Assembly: GCF_003987345.1 (NCBI RefSeq)
Contig: NZ_PIPP01000001.1
Location: 248,001-312,000 of the forward strand
DNA: 64,000 nucleotides
DNA from: Aliidiomarina shirensis
Lineage (GTDB): Bacteria; Pseudomonadota; Gammaproteobacteria; Enterobacterales; Alteromonadaceae
Direction of reading: 5' to 3'
Shown here: positions 21,811 through 29,993 of the stretch, in pieces
Layout: each line of letters begins with the position of its first letter
Numbering within the stretch: the stretch's first letter is position 1
Position numbers and translations under genes: made by a program
The notes under the pieces: generated by a model
The model's input: only the letters and a program-made list of their open reading frames with translations
What the model was told of the DNA's origin: nothing
Database searches by the model: none

Positions 21811-22140
21811 TTAAATGCACTTCGCTGGCTTAGGTAACCCTGCAATACGCGTAGCTTGTTTGGCAGGGCCTTTGGGGAAGAGTTTATACAAGTAACGGCT
21901 GTTGCCTTTATCTTCACCTAATGATTTGGCTACCGCTTTCACAAGTACCCGCATTGCCGGGCTGGTTTCGTATTCACTATAAAATGCCCGCACAAAATTA
22001 ACCACTTCCCAGTGGGCTGAGCTCATTTCAATATTTTCTAAATGCGCGATATGCTCAGCAAGTTCCGGCGACCAGGCCGAGAAATCAGCTAAATATTCAT
22101 GTTTATCGGTTGCGTAGCTCACGCCATTAAATTCAATCAT
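21811..22140 (-). CDS. tusE: Sulfurtransferase TusE (DsrC family)
   Basis: A 109-residue DsrC/TusE protein. In tRNA 2-thiolation TusE accepts persulfide from TusBCD and hands it to MnmA. The conserved cysteine is next to last (C108 in PKPAKCI), as in E. coli TusE; DsrC proteins of sulfur oxidisers have an additional upstream cysteine, absent here, so the role is tRNA thiolation and not sulfite metabolism. It lies at the end of a tusD-tusC-tusE run. Confidence 0.93.
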   Translation of the reverse strand: MIEFNGVSYATDKHEYLADFSAWSPELAEHIAHLENIEMSSAHWEVVNFVRAFYSEYETSPAMRVLVKAVAKSLGEDKGNSRYLYKLFPKGPAKQATRIAGLPKPAKCI

Positions 22141-22159
22141 GGTTGCTCTAAGTAATTAT

Positions 22160-22495
22160 TTAAAACAGAAGTTTGTGTTTGGCTTGACTATTAAGGCGAT
22201 CGATTTCGGCGCTGTCGATAACTTTTACCGGTACCCGAAAATTATCAACCGAAACATTCATTGCTGTGAATGAGGCGCTATCAACATAGATATCAGCAAA
22301 ATCAAACACGGCATCGAGCATGCCTATTTTCTTTAGCGGATCAAAGCTACTCAAAGGCTTCAATAGCTGCTCTAAGGCTTCACCGCTATATAGTGCACAA
22401 CATGGCTGATCGAGGCTCACAGCCATCAGTAACATATCTAAACCTTGCCGTGCGCTGGCGTGGTTAGCAGGCTTGGTAAAATGAAACATTAGCAT
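22160..22495 (-). CDS. tusC: Sulfurtransferase complex subunit TusC (DsrF family)
   Basis: A 111-residue DsrE-like protein. The layout of a short Rossmann-like fold, GLDMLLMAVSLDQPCCALYSGEALEQLL, matches TusC/DsrF. It overlaps tusD by seven bases and is followed by tusE after 19 bases. In E. coli TusB, C and D form a hexamer; here TusB is not encoded between C and E. The assignment as C and not B rests on length, the motif near residue 60 and its position after tusD. Confidence 0.88.
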   Translation of the reverse strand: MLMFHFTKPANHASARQGLDMLLMAVSLDQPCCALYSGEALEQLLKPLSSFDPLKKIGMLDAVFDFADIYVDSASFTAMNVSVDNFRVPVKVIDSAEIDRLNSQAKHKLLF

Positions 22496-22884
22496 GCAGC
22501 GTTCCCCTGAAATTGTAACAAATGCTCGGTATTGGCAAGGGTTTCAATAAATTCAGCTAAGCCACCTGCGGAAAATCCTTCGGCCAAGTTACCGGCTGGT
22601 GGAGGGAGTGATTCTAAGCCGTATTGGCTACCAACTGTGGCACATACGACGAGGGGAATATTGTGTTCACGCGAGAATTTACGCCACTGTTCCTGCAGAT
22701 CTGGATAACCACTAGGGCTTTGTAAAAATTGATTGGCGTAAACCACCGCAGGGCCATAAAAGAACACCTGCTTAAGCTGCTCGCCTCTGCTAACTATATC
22801 TTGTGCGCACTGCAAGGCTTGCCGGCCCGCGAAGTAATCATCGGGAGCGGCTTGCAACATGATTACATACGAACTATTCGCCAT
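22489..22884 (-). CDS. tusD: Sulfurtransferase complex subunit TusD (DsrE family)
   Basis: A 131-residue DsrE-type protein that receives persulfide from TusA. FFYGPAVVYANQFL aligns with the E. coli segment FFYREGVYNANQL, and C81 in IPLVVCATV occupies the place of the essential E. coli C78, so the catalytic cysteine is kept. It is the first gene of the tus run and reads towards tusC. Confidence 0.9.
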   Translation of the reverse strand: MANSSYVIMLQAAPDDYFAGRQALQCAQDIVSRGEQLKQVFFYGPAVVYANQFLQSPSGYPDLQEQWRKFSREHNIPLVVCATVGSQYGLESLPPPAGNLAEGFSAGGLAEFIETLANTEHLLQFQGNAAC

Positions 22885-22926
22885 TACGTGTGCCTTTGGA
22901 AATCGTGCATGCTCAGAGTATAACGA

Positions 22927-22958
22927 AAAACGCCCCGAGAGTAACCACGGGGCGTTTT
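22927..22958 (-). terminator. Intrinsic terminator downstream of yccA
   Basis: An 11-base stem AAAACGCCCCG / CGGGGCGTTTT with a ten-base loop and a U tract on the minus strand. It separates yccA from tusD. Confidence 0.9.
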
Positions 22959-22980
22959 GAATGCAGTGCTTAGGTACAAA

Positions 22981-23640
22981 TTATTCGCGAGTTAACGCCA
23001 TTAAGATGTTAATTAAGCTTAGTAGAATGTTGTAGATCGATACAAACAAGGTGATGGTAGCGCGAATGTAGTTACGTTCGCCACCATTCACGATAGCACT
23101 GGTTTGCATCAAAATCGCACCCGATGAGAACAGGATGAAGATAGCGCTAATAGCCAAACCTAACGCAGGGAGCTGTAAAAATAGGTTAGCTACAAAGGCA
23201 ATTACAATAACCACGAAGCCGGCCATCATCATGCCACCTAGGAAAGACATATCTTTCTTAGTTGTTAATACATAGGCGGAAAGAGCAAAGAATATTGCCG
23301 CAGTACCACCCATAGCAAGCATAATGATATCAGCGCCGCCACTAGCAACGACCATATTTAATATTGGCCCTAGGGTGTAACCCATGAAACCGGTAAGTGC
23401 AAAGGTAAACACTAAGCCTAAACCGCTATCTGCTGTTTTGTGGACGGCAAAAAGTAACCCGTAAAATCCTACGAGAGTTACAAGGATTCCTGGGTATGGC
23501 AGGTTCATCATGCCAGCTACACCAGCAACAATAGCGCTGAACGCTAAGGTTAAGGCGAGAAGTGAATACGTATTGCGTAGAACCTTGTTCACCTCAACTG
23601 AGGTTTCTTGGCGCGCTGTATGCACAGTAGGGTTGTTCAT
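22981..23640 (-). CDS. yccA: YccA / Bax inhibitor-1 family membrane protein
   Basis: A seven-segment inner membrane protein of the BI-1 family. In E. coli YccA is a substrate and modulator of the FtsH protease and protects SecY from degradation at jammed translocons. The 219 residues begin MNNPTVHTARQETS; a longer frame adds ten residues, but GGAGA eight bases before the ATG at 23640 decides the start. Next to tusE and tRNA-Ser, as in E. coli (tusE-yccA-serT), though with tusDC between. The C-terminal charged end LMALTRE is short. Confidence 0.92.
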   Translation of the reverse strand: MNNPTVHTARQETSVEVNKVLRNTYSLLALTLAFSAIVAGVAGMMNLPYPGILVTLVGFYGLLFAVHKTADSGLGLVFTFALTGFMGYTLGPILNMVVASGGADIIMLAMGGTAAIFFALSAYVLTTKKDMSFLGGMMMAGFVVIVIAFVANLFLQLPALGLAISAIFILFSSGAILMQTSAIVNGGERNYIRATITLFVSIYNILLSLINILMALTRE

Positions 23641-23972
23641 AGATATTTTCTCCAGGTGCTTGTTGTTCATTGGCTTAAAGAAACAAATATCGCACTGTAT
23701 ACTTGGTTGAAAGTAATTTCACCGCCGGCTGTTTGCAAACTGGATTGAAACACTTCATCCCTTATACGTTGGTATTGTTACTTTAGAGCACAGTATTTTT
23801 GAATAGTTCTACTATACCTTATCACCGGGGGAGGGTTTCAACTAAAATCGTACTTGCAGCAGTGGTATTTAATCTTTATTGCCATTCATGGCTAAAATAC
23901 GTCTTTCGATGTCGAAAAAAGCCTCGGTTCGGCTATTTTTACAGCAAACAAACAAAAATGTTAGATTTTTAC
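23641..23972. other. Intergenic region yccA / tRNA-Ser, no gene seen
   Basis: This AT-rich region should hold the yccA promoter (minus strand; a GTATAC sequence about 50 bases upstream of the start is a weak candidate) and the upstream part of the tRNA promoter. An 81-codon frame at 23799-24044 has no ribosome site, no recognisable composition and runs over the tRNA promoter. Confidence 0.5.
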
Positions 23973-24001
23973 TTTACAAGCTGGGGCGAGGTATTTATCA
24001 T
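23973..24001 (+). promoter_or_regulatory. Promoter of tRNA-Ser
   Basis: TTTACA (23973-23978), 17 bases, TATCAT (23996-24001), followed by a GC-rich discriminator. It points at the tRNA at 24057. Confidence 0.7.
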
Positions 24002-24056
24002 TCGCTCCGTCTTCAGCAAGAAGCTTTTAGTTCGGTTTAGCTGAAGCACACAATTT

Positions 24057-24148
24057 GGAGAGGTGGCAGAGCTCGGTTTAATGCACCTGACTTGAAATCA
24101 GGCGTAGGTTCATACCTACCGGGGGTTCGAATCCCTCCCTCTCCGCCA
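24057..24148 (+). tRNA. serT: tRNA-Ser (anticodon UGA)
   Basis: A 92-nucleotide class II tRNA with the long variable arm of tRNA-Ser. GGAGAGG pairs with CCTCTCC, the anticodon loop is CTTGAAA, the T arm contains GGTTCGAATCC and CCA is encoded. Its place next to yccA matches E. coli serT. Confidence 0.97.
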
Positions 24149-24160
24149 AATTCAGAAAAA

Positions 24161-24189
24161 GGCGCTGTTTATCAAACAGCGCCTTTTTT
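24161..24189 (+). terminator. Terminator after tRNA-Ser
   Basis: GGCGCTGTTT / AAACAGCGCC with a short loop and a T6 tract, 12 bases after the tRNA. Confidence 0.92.
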
Positions 24190-24213
24190 GTATCTAAAAT
24201 GAAACTATTCCCG

Positions 24214-24242
24214 TGTTATAATATAAATCCGTAAATTTTACG
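24214..24242 (+). promoter_or_regulatory. Promoter and candidate operator of the RND efflux operon
   Basis: TGTTATAAT (24214-24222) is a perfect extended -10 element. Eight to twenty bases later lies the 13-base palindrome CGTAAA-T-TTTACG (24230-24242), which would overlap the transcription start. A repressor bound there would block initiation. No regulator gene is adjacent. Confidence 0.55.
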
Positions 24243-24403
24243 TAAACCTATTCCAAAGCTAGTGCGTAAGTATCTACGGGCTTGTATACACAGTTTATAA
24301 GCTTGATTTTGCGATATCTAATGATGGCCCAAAGTTCTGCATCCCAGCCCCAGCAGTAGATGAGCCATAGCTAAACCTCCCGCAGCGTATTATAGGAAGT
24401 ATT

Positions 24404-25537
24404 ATGAAAGGAAAAGCCTCGGTAACTAAGCGTATGGTCCTTATGCTTGTTCTCTCGATTATTGTATTCGGTCTGATTTTTGGCTTAAAAGCTGTCGGCA
24501 CTTATTCTATGAATAATTTCTTCGATAACATGCCAGCGCCAACAGCCACAATTACTGCTACCGAGGTTTCTGAGGAAACGTGGCGGGAGCAGACAACATC
24601 TATTGGTAGCTTTCGAGCAGTGAATGGCACCCATCTATCAGCGCAGGTAGGCGGTGTTATTACATCGATTCAGTTTGAAAACGGTACCGCAGTAGAAGAA
24701 GGCGACGTGTTGGTAACCTTAGATACTGACATTGATGAAGCTGAGCGCGCGCGGTTGGCGGCTCAACTAGAGATTGCGCGTACCGAAGCAGAGCGGCTTA
24801 AACCGCTTGCAGAATCACAGAATATTTCTGAATCCGACGTTGCCCGCGCGGAAAGTGAAGTAGCGCAAGTATCCGCGGCGTTACAGGCACAAGATGCGTT
24901 AATTCGGCAAAAAACGATTCGCGCACCATTTTCAGGTACTTTGGGTATTCGGCAGGTGAACCTTGGTGAGTATGTTGCCCCGGGTACGCCTTTGGTGAGC
25001 TTACAATCAACAGACCCTATTTACCTTAATTTCACCCTTCCAGAGCAGCGTATAGCGGATGTTCACCTTGGTATGGCGATTACGGCTTCAGTAGATGCTT
25101 ATCAAAATGAGCTATTCACGGGTGAGATAACGGCGTTAGCGCCGCAGGTGCAAGAATCTACACGTTCGATTGAAATTCAAGCTAGCTTTGCAAACGCTGA
25201 AGCGAAATTAATGCCTGGCATGTTTTCCCGGGTGGCGCTTGATATTGCTGAGCCGCGTTCGGTGTTGGTGATTCCTCGTACTGCCGTGCAATTCAATCCG
25301 TTTGGGAATGTTGTATATGTAATTTCGGGTGATGATGAATTACAAGTGCAACAACGATTGATTAAAACCGGTCAAGTACAAGGCGATTTGATTGAGGTTT
25401 CAGAAGGTTTGGAGCTTGGTGAGCGAATAGCAACGTCCGGTTTGTTGAAACTTCGCAATAACGCCGCAGTGAAAATTAACGATGATCCTGATGTACAGCC
25501 ACCCGCAGAGCGTGAACCACGCCCAGCAAATCGTTAA
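24404..25537 (+). CDS. RND efflux periplasmic adaptor (membrane fusion protein)
   Basis: A 377-residue HlyD/AcrA-type adaptor that bridges the inner membrane pump and an outer membrane channel. An N-terminal membrane anchor covers residues 8-28 (no lipobox is visible, so it is anchored by a helix and not lipidated). Then come a lipoyl half (GVITSIQFENGTAVEEGDVLVTLD), the coiled coil near 105-160, the second lipoyl half (IRAPFSGTLGIRQVNLGEYVAPGTPLVSLQ), and the beta-barrel and membrane-proximal domains. The C-terminus is proline-rich. AGGAAG precedes the ATG and the pump gene starts 15 bases after the stop. Confidence 0.93.
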   Translation: MKGKASVTKRMVLMLVLSIIVFGLIFGLKAVGTYSMNNFFDNMPAPTATITATEVSEETWREQTTSIGSFRAVNGTHLSAQVGGVITSIQFENGTAVEEGDVLVTLDTDIDEAERARLAAQLEIARTEAERLKPLAESQNISESDVARAESEVAQVSAALQAQDALIRQKTIRAPFSGTLGIRQVNLGEYVAPGTPLVSLQSTDPIYLNFTLPEQRIADVHLGMAITASVDAYQNELFTGEITALAPQVQESTRSIEIQASFANAEAKLMPGMFSRVALDIAEPRSVLVIPRTAVQFNPFGNVVYVISGDDELQVQQRLIKTGQVQGDLIEVSEGLELGERIATSGLLKLRNNAAVKINDDPDVQPPAEREPRPANR

Positions 25538-25552
25538 GGGAATGTTTGCGTT

Positions 25553-28500
25553 ATGAAATTTACTGATATTTTTATTCGTAAACCGGTGCTGGCAACGGTT
25601 ATTAGTTTACTGATTTTATTGATTGGTTTACGGGCAGCATTTGATTTGAATGTTCGCCAATTTCCCGAGATTCAGAATGCCGCAGTAACCGTAACTACCA
25701 GTTATATTGGTGCCGATGCGGATCTAATCCAAGGCTTTATCACCACGCCGTTAGAACGTGAAATAGCGGCCGCTGAAGGCATTGATTATATCGTTTCTTC
25801 GTCAAGTGCAGGGGTGAGTACCATCACCGCTTATTTGCGCCTTGATTACGATCCGAATAATGCACTCACGCAAATAGCAGCGCAGGTGAATAAGTTACGT
25901 TCAGATTTGCCGGAAGATGCTATGGATCCAGTGGTTTCGCTTGCGGTAGGGTCAGATGTAGCGGCTATGTACCTATCGTTTTACAGCGATATTTTGGATA
26001 GCAATCAAATTACTGATTACTTGGTGCGCGTTGTTGAACCTAAGCTCGCAACGGTATCAGGTGTTCAACGCGCTGGTATTTTGGGTGGACAAACTTTTGC
26101 AATGCGAATCTGGCTGGATTCAGCCAAGATGGCAGCGTTAAACACCACCGGCTCGGATGTTATGCAGGCTTTACGCGCGAACAACGTGTTATCGGCAGTG
26201 GGGCGTACGCGTGGCCAACGCGTTGCGATCGACCTTACCGCAGATACTGATTTACGGAGCGTTGCAGAGTTTGAACAATTAATTATTCGTTCTGACAACG
26301 GTGCTGTTGTCCGTTTAGGCGCTATTGCGGATATTGAGCTAGGGGCAGAATCCTATGATAACTCGGCGTTGTATAACGGCCAGCCCGCTACCTTTATTGG
26401 TGTGGAAATTGCGCCTGATGCGAATGCGTTAGAGGTTATCCAAGAAGTGCGTTCGGTTTGGGACGAAGAAATTATTCCGCAACTGCCTGAAGGCTTAAGC
26501 GCAAGCATTTCTTATGATTCTACTGAATACATCGAGAATGCCATTGATGAAGTAGTTATTACTATCGTTTTAGCGTTAGTGATTGTTCTCGCCGTTATTT
26601 ATGGATTTTTGGGCTCTTTACGCTCGGTGATTATTCCTGCTGTTGCCGTTCCGCTCTCGCTGATTGGTACATTTGCCATGATGTTGATGCTGGGCTTTTC
26701 AATTAACCTACTAACCTTGTTAGCCATGGTGTTAGCCATTGGTATTGTGGTTGATGATGCCATTATCATGTTAGAGAACATTCAGCGACATTTAGAAGAG
26801 GGTATGTCGCGGATGGATGCCTCGTTATTGGGGGCGCGTCAACTTGCTGGCCCGGTGATTGTGATGTCCACCACCTTAGTAGCCGTATTTGTTCCTATCG
26901 GCTTTATTGGCGGCCTTACCGGTACCTTATTCATTGAGTTTGCATTCACACTTGCCGGCACGGTTATTCTTTCCGGCGTTGTGGCACTTACATTATCGCC
27001 TATGATGTGTTCGCGGATGCTGCAATCGCGCCGTGATGGCAGTGCTCGCCCACGCTTTGAGCAATGGCTAGATAGCCGCTTTAATAACCTTCGCGATCGT
27101 TATCAGCAGCGATTACATGGTTCGTTGGAAACGAAATCTGTATTTGCCATCTTTGGTATTATTGTATTTATTTCCTGCTATTTCTTGTTCATTACCAGTA
27201 ATTCAGAGCTAGAACCACAGGAAGATCTCGGCTTTGTATTCATTATCAGTAACGGTGATAGCTACGCAACGCTGGAGTATATTGAGCAGAACACGGCAAA
27301 AATGGCAGAGCTTCAGCGCGATACCGATGAAATTGAAATGGCATTTGTTATCAACGGCATGCTGGGGCCGGGTAGTGCAGGTACCGGAATAGGTTTTAAA
27401 CCTTGGGATCAACGGGAACGTAGCACACAAGAAGTGCTCGATGAAACGATTCAGCCTTTTGTGAATGATATACCTGGTTTGAATGTCTTCGCCCTTATTC
27501 CGCCTTCGTTGCCAAGCCCAGGCGGTGGATTACCAGTTGAATTCATCTTAAGCTCAACGCAACCGATTGAGAATTTGCGCGAACTCGCTGAAGAGATCAT
27601 AGGCGAGGGCATGGCCAGCGGCCGTTTCATTATGCTTGATTCAGATTTGCGCATTGATCGGCCGCGGCAAACGGTAAATATTGATCGTGATAAAGCGGCC
27701 CTGATGGGCGTTGATATGGCGCAAGTTTCTGGTGATATCGCCAGCATGATGGCTGGGGTGTATGCCGGTCGATTTGCCCTTGAAAACCGTTCATATCGCG
27801 TGATTCCACAAGTTCAACGCAGTGAGCGAATTAGCCCTGAGCAACTCACTGAGTTCTATACGCGCAACAGAGCTGGGGAATTAGTACCTCTCTCTGCATT
27901 GGTTACCTTAGAAGAATCGGTACAGCCACAGCAATTAAAACGTTTCCAACAGCTGAACGCGGTAACTATCTCCGGTCTTCCTCGTCCTGGGGTAGCATTG
28001 GGCGATGCCCTTGCGGTACTTGATAATATCGCGGCGGAACGCTTACCGGGTGGCGTAGTCGTTGATTATGCTGGGCAATCTCGGCAGTTTAAGAGCGAAG
28101 GGCAACAATTAGTCGTTACCTTTTTCTTCGCGTTGTTGATTATCTTTTTGGTATTGGCGGCGCAGTTCGAATCATTCCGTGATTCTATAATTGTGTTGGT
28201 AACCGTACCGATGAGTATATGTGGCGCTCTGATATTCGTTAGTTTAGGGTTTGCCTCACTCAATATTTATACCCAAGTAGGCCTTGTAACCTTGATTGGT
28301 TTGATCGCTAAACACGGTATTTTAATTGTTGAATTCGCAAACAAGCTGCAAGAAGAAGGTAAGAGTAAGCGTGATGCAATCGAACAAGCTGCGGCTATTC
28401 GGTTACGGCCTATTCTCATGACCACAGCAGCTACTGTGTTAGCGATGGTGCCTTTGTTGTTTGCCAGTGGCCCGGGTGGCGCTTCACGCTTCGCTATGGG

Positions 28501-28609
28501 CTTGATTATTGCGGCCGGGATGACAATTGGTACGGTGTTTACGTTGTTTGTCTTGCCCGCCGTATATTTATACTTGGGGAAAAACCGAGAGGTTGAGCAA
28601 GCCACCTAG
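25553..28609 (+). CDS. RND multidrug efflux pump, inner membrane subunit
   Basis: A 1018-residue HAE1-family drug/proton antiporter with twelve membrane segments and two large periplasmic loops. The N-terminus FIRKPVLATVISLLILLIG is typical, and the proton relay pair is seen in TM4 (GIVVDDAIIMLENIQRH). The N- and C-halves repeat the same topology. The sequence is closer to the MexK/VexH-like and single-partner pumps than to AcrB, but I cannot name the ortholog. No TolC-type gene is present in the window, so the channel must be encoded elsewhere. It ends just before a long hairpin. Confidence 0.93.
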   Translation: MKFTDIFIRKPVLATVISLLILLIGLRAAFDLNVRQFPEIQNAAVTVTTSYIGADADLIQGFITTPLEREIAAAEGIDYIVSSSSAGVSTITAYLRLDYDPNNALTQIAAQVNKLRSDLPEDAMDPVVSLAVGSDVAAMYLSFYSDILDSNQITDYLVRVVEPKLATVSGVQRAGILGGQTFAMRIWLDSAKMAALNTTGSDVMQALRANNVLSAVGRTRGQRVAIDLTADTDLRSVAEFEQLIIRSDNGAVVRLGAIADIELGAESYDNSALYNGQPATFIGVEIAPDANALEVIQEVRSVWDEEIIPQLPEGLSASISYDSTEYIENAIDEVVITIVLALVIVLAVIYGFLGSLRSVIIPAVAVPLSLIGTFAMMLMLGFSINLLTLLAMVLAIGIVVDDAIIMLENIQRHLEEGMSRMDASLLGARQLAGPVIVMSTTLVAVFVPIGFIGGLTGTLFIEFAFTLAGTVILSGVVALTLSPMMCSRMLQSRRDGSARPRFEQWLDSRFNNLRDRYQQRLHGSLETKSVFAIFGIIVFISCYFLFITSNSELEPQEDLGFVFIISNGDSYATLEYIEQNTAKMAELQRDTDEIEMAFVINGMLGPGSAGTGIGFKPWDQRERSTQEVLDETIQPFVNDIPGLNVFALIPPSLPSPGGGLPVEFILSSTQPIENLRELAEEIIGEGMASGRFIMLDSDLRIDRPRQTVNIDRDKAALMGVDMAQVSGDIASMMAGVYAGRFALENRSYRVIPQVQRSERISPEQLTEFYTRNRAGELVPLSALVTLEESVQPQQLKRFQQLNAVTISGLPRPGVALGDALAVLDNIAAERLPGGVVVDYAGQSRQFKSEGQQLVVTFFFALLIIFLVLAAQFESFRDSIIVLVTVPMSICGALIFVSLGFASLNIYTQVGLVTLIGLIAKHGILIVEFANKLQEEGKSKRDAIEQAAAIRLRPILMTTAATVLAMVPLLFASGPGGASRFAMGLIIAAGMTIGTVFTLFVLPAVYLYLGKNREVEQAT

Positions 28610-28674
28610 ATGATTGGCCAAGCAAGCTGTATATCAATGTAACCTAGTGTTCTTCATGTCACTGAAAATATATT

Positions 28675-28710
28675 TATGCCCGCTCTTGTTTTTCTATGAG
28701 AGCGGGCATA
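28675..28710 (+). terminator. Hairpin after the RND pump operon
   Basis: A 12-base perfect stem TATGCCCGCTCT / AGAGCGGGCATA with a 12-base loop, weak T tract after it. It probably ends the efflux operon; its 3' arm lies 19 bases before the next gene. Confidence 0.65.
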
Positions 28711-28728
28711 TGTTATTTACAGGTGTCT

Positions 28729-29037
28729 ATGTTGGTAGAACAAACGATGTATCTTTTTCGCTATCTGATTTTCGCATGTTTATTTAGTGCTGTATCTGCG
28801 CAAGCAACAGTACTTGAACAGCAAGCGCCTATTGATGGCTACCAAGATACCGTTGATTACAGCGAATTTTGGATTCCGTCGGCTGAAAGCGAAGGCGATC
28901 AACCCGATGTTCTAGTGTCTTCGACCACGTCGCCTACTAAGCGCATTACCTATCGTTCAGTGGCTGTTTCCACCGGTGCAATTTGCGCTGCTAGCTATCT
29001 TCATTTCCAATCGAGAGCGCCGCCAGCTCACCAATAA
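28729..29037 (+). CDS. Small exported or membrane protein of unknown function
   Basis: I do not recognise this protein of about 96-102 residues. It starts with a signal-like hydrophobic segment (LFRYLIFACLFSAVSAQA, cleavage likely after AQA), then an acidic middle and a short hydrophobic stretch near the C-terminus (SVAVSTGAICAASYLHF). Two ATG starts are possible, 28729 and 28747; the second gives the shorter, more usual signal peptide. The CBS-domain gene follows after about 40 bases in the same direction, so the two may form a pair. Confidence 0.5.
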   Translation: MLVEQTMYLFRYLIFACLFSAVSAQATVLEQQAPIDGYQDTVDYSEFWIPSAESEGDQPDVLVSSTTSPTKRITYRSVAVSTGAICAASYLHFQSRAPPAHQ

Positions 29038-29079
29038 ATCATCGCTTTTTTGTTTTTTTTGATTTGTTGGAGAAATTTT

Positions 29080-29679
29080 ATGTCTAGTTATACAGCTTTG
29101 AGCTTTTCGGCGTTGCCGATCGTGAAGAATAAATCGGCAAAACATGCAGGCCCCCAGTTCTTGCAAAGAAAATTGAGTTGGAATGAAAGCGCACTTAATG
29201 TGTTGATTGATTTTTCGTTCCAACGCCCTTTAGAGATAAACCAAACCTTAGAGTTAGACCGCGCAGAGGCTTTGTTAGAAGCTACTAAAGCGCGCTATGC
29301 GTGTGTGATGAATAGCGACAACGAGTTAGTTGGCATTCTGCCGAAGCAGGAACTGTATGGCCGTACGGCCATTAATATGGCTCGCGATTTACGCATACCA
29401 CATGGAGATGTAAGCATTGATTACTTAATGATCCCGATCGCAAAGTTGCCGTTGGTTTCGCGTCAGCAATTACAGCAAGCGAAAATTGGTGATGTGGTAG
29501 CAACCTTGCATAGAAGTGGACAAGACTATCTACTGGTTCACGATGACAATGAAATTATTGGTATTGTGCCCGCATTACGCATTGTTGAATTAACCGGTGA
29601 ATCAGTACAAATTCCACATCATGCTAATAGTTTTGTAGAAATTATGAATGCGGTTCGGCATCGTGATGCGATTGAATAA
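29080..29679 (+). CDS. CBS domain protein
   Basis: A soluble protein of 199 residues with two CBS motifs (roughly 60-115 and 140-190), seen as repeated VMNSDNELVGILP and VHDDNEIIGIVPALRIVEL units. CBS pairs often bind adenine nucleotides and regulate attached domains; here there is none, so it may be a stand-alone sensor. The start at 29080 has GGAG about eight bases upstream and MSSYTALSFS; a ten-codon longer frame from 29050 has no such site. The N-terminal 50 residues have no recognisable domain. A terminator follows. Confidence 0.8.
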   Translation: MSSYTALSFSALPIVKNKSAKHAGPQFLQRKLSWNESALNVLIDFSFQRPLEINQTLELDRAEALLEATKARYACVMNSDNELVGILPKQELYGRTAINMARDLRIPHGDVSIDYLMIPIAKLPLVSRQQLQQAKIGDVVATLHRSGQDYLLVHDDNEIIGIVPALRIVELTGESVQIPHHANSFVEIMNAVRHRDAIE

Positions 29680-29739
29680 GGGCTCAGGCTTGTGAGACTG
29701 TGAACAACGATAGCGCGCTTATGCTACATGCGTATTATG

Positions 29740-29763
29740 AAAGCATCCGAAAGGATGCTTTTT
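29740..29763 (+). terminator. Terminator after the CBS gene
   Basis: AAAGCATCC-GAAA-GGATGCTTT followed by T residues; a GNRA-like GAAA tetraloop. Confidence 0.85.
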
Positions 29764-29880
29764 GCGTTATTGCTTACAAGGAAAGGTAGGAGGTAATTAA
29801 GTTATCGTATTTGCAGTAGGCGTGGTTATGATGTTTATCATAATTAATTGGTGCCAAAAGTGCTTTCAATTTGAGCAATT

Positions 29881-29900
29881 GTTGCATTTTAGTTGCATTT
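29881..29900 (+). repeat. Direct repeat upstream of the UvrY-like gene
   Basis: GTTGCATTT occurs at 29881-29889 and again at 29892-29900, 11 bases apart, so both copies face the same side of the helix. A nearby inverted repeat TTATGA / TCATAA (29826-29843) adds to the impression of a regulatory region. The 314-base gap between the CBS gene and this regulator contains no gene. The best -35-like hexamer downstream is TTGATT at 29906. Confidence 0.45.
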
Positions 29901-29993
29901 GTATGTTGATTTTATGACGGTATTTATCTAAAAATAACGCACTTCTGGAGAAGTACATAAATTAACAATAACTTGCGACAAGGAAACTACGTT

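Noticed and set aside
22141-22159. Room for tusB between tusE and tusC
   Set aside because: Only 19 bases are available, far too few for TusB of about 95 residues, and no other frame in the cluster resembles DsrH.
23799-24044. An 81-codon frame between yccA and tRNA-Ser
   Set aside because: No ribosome site, no family, and it covers the well-formed tRNA promoter at 23973-24001.
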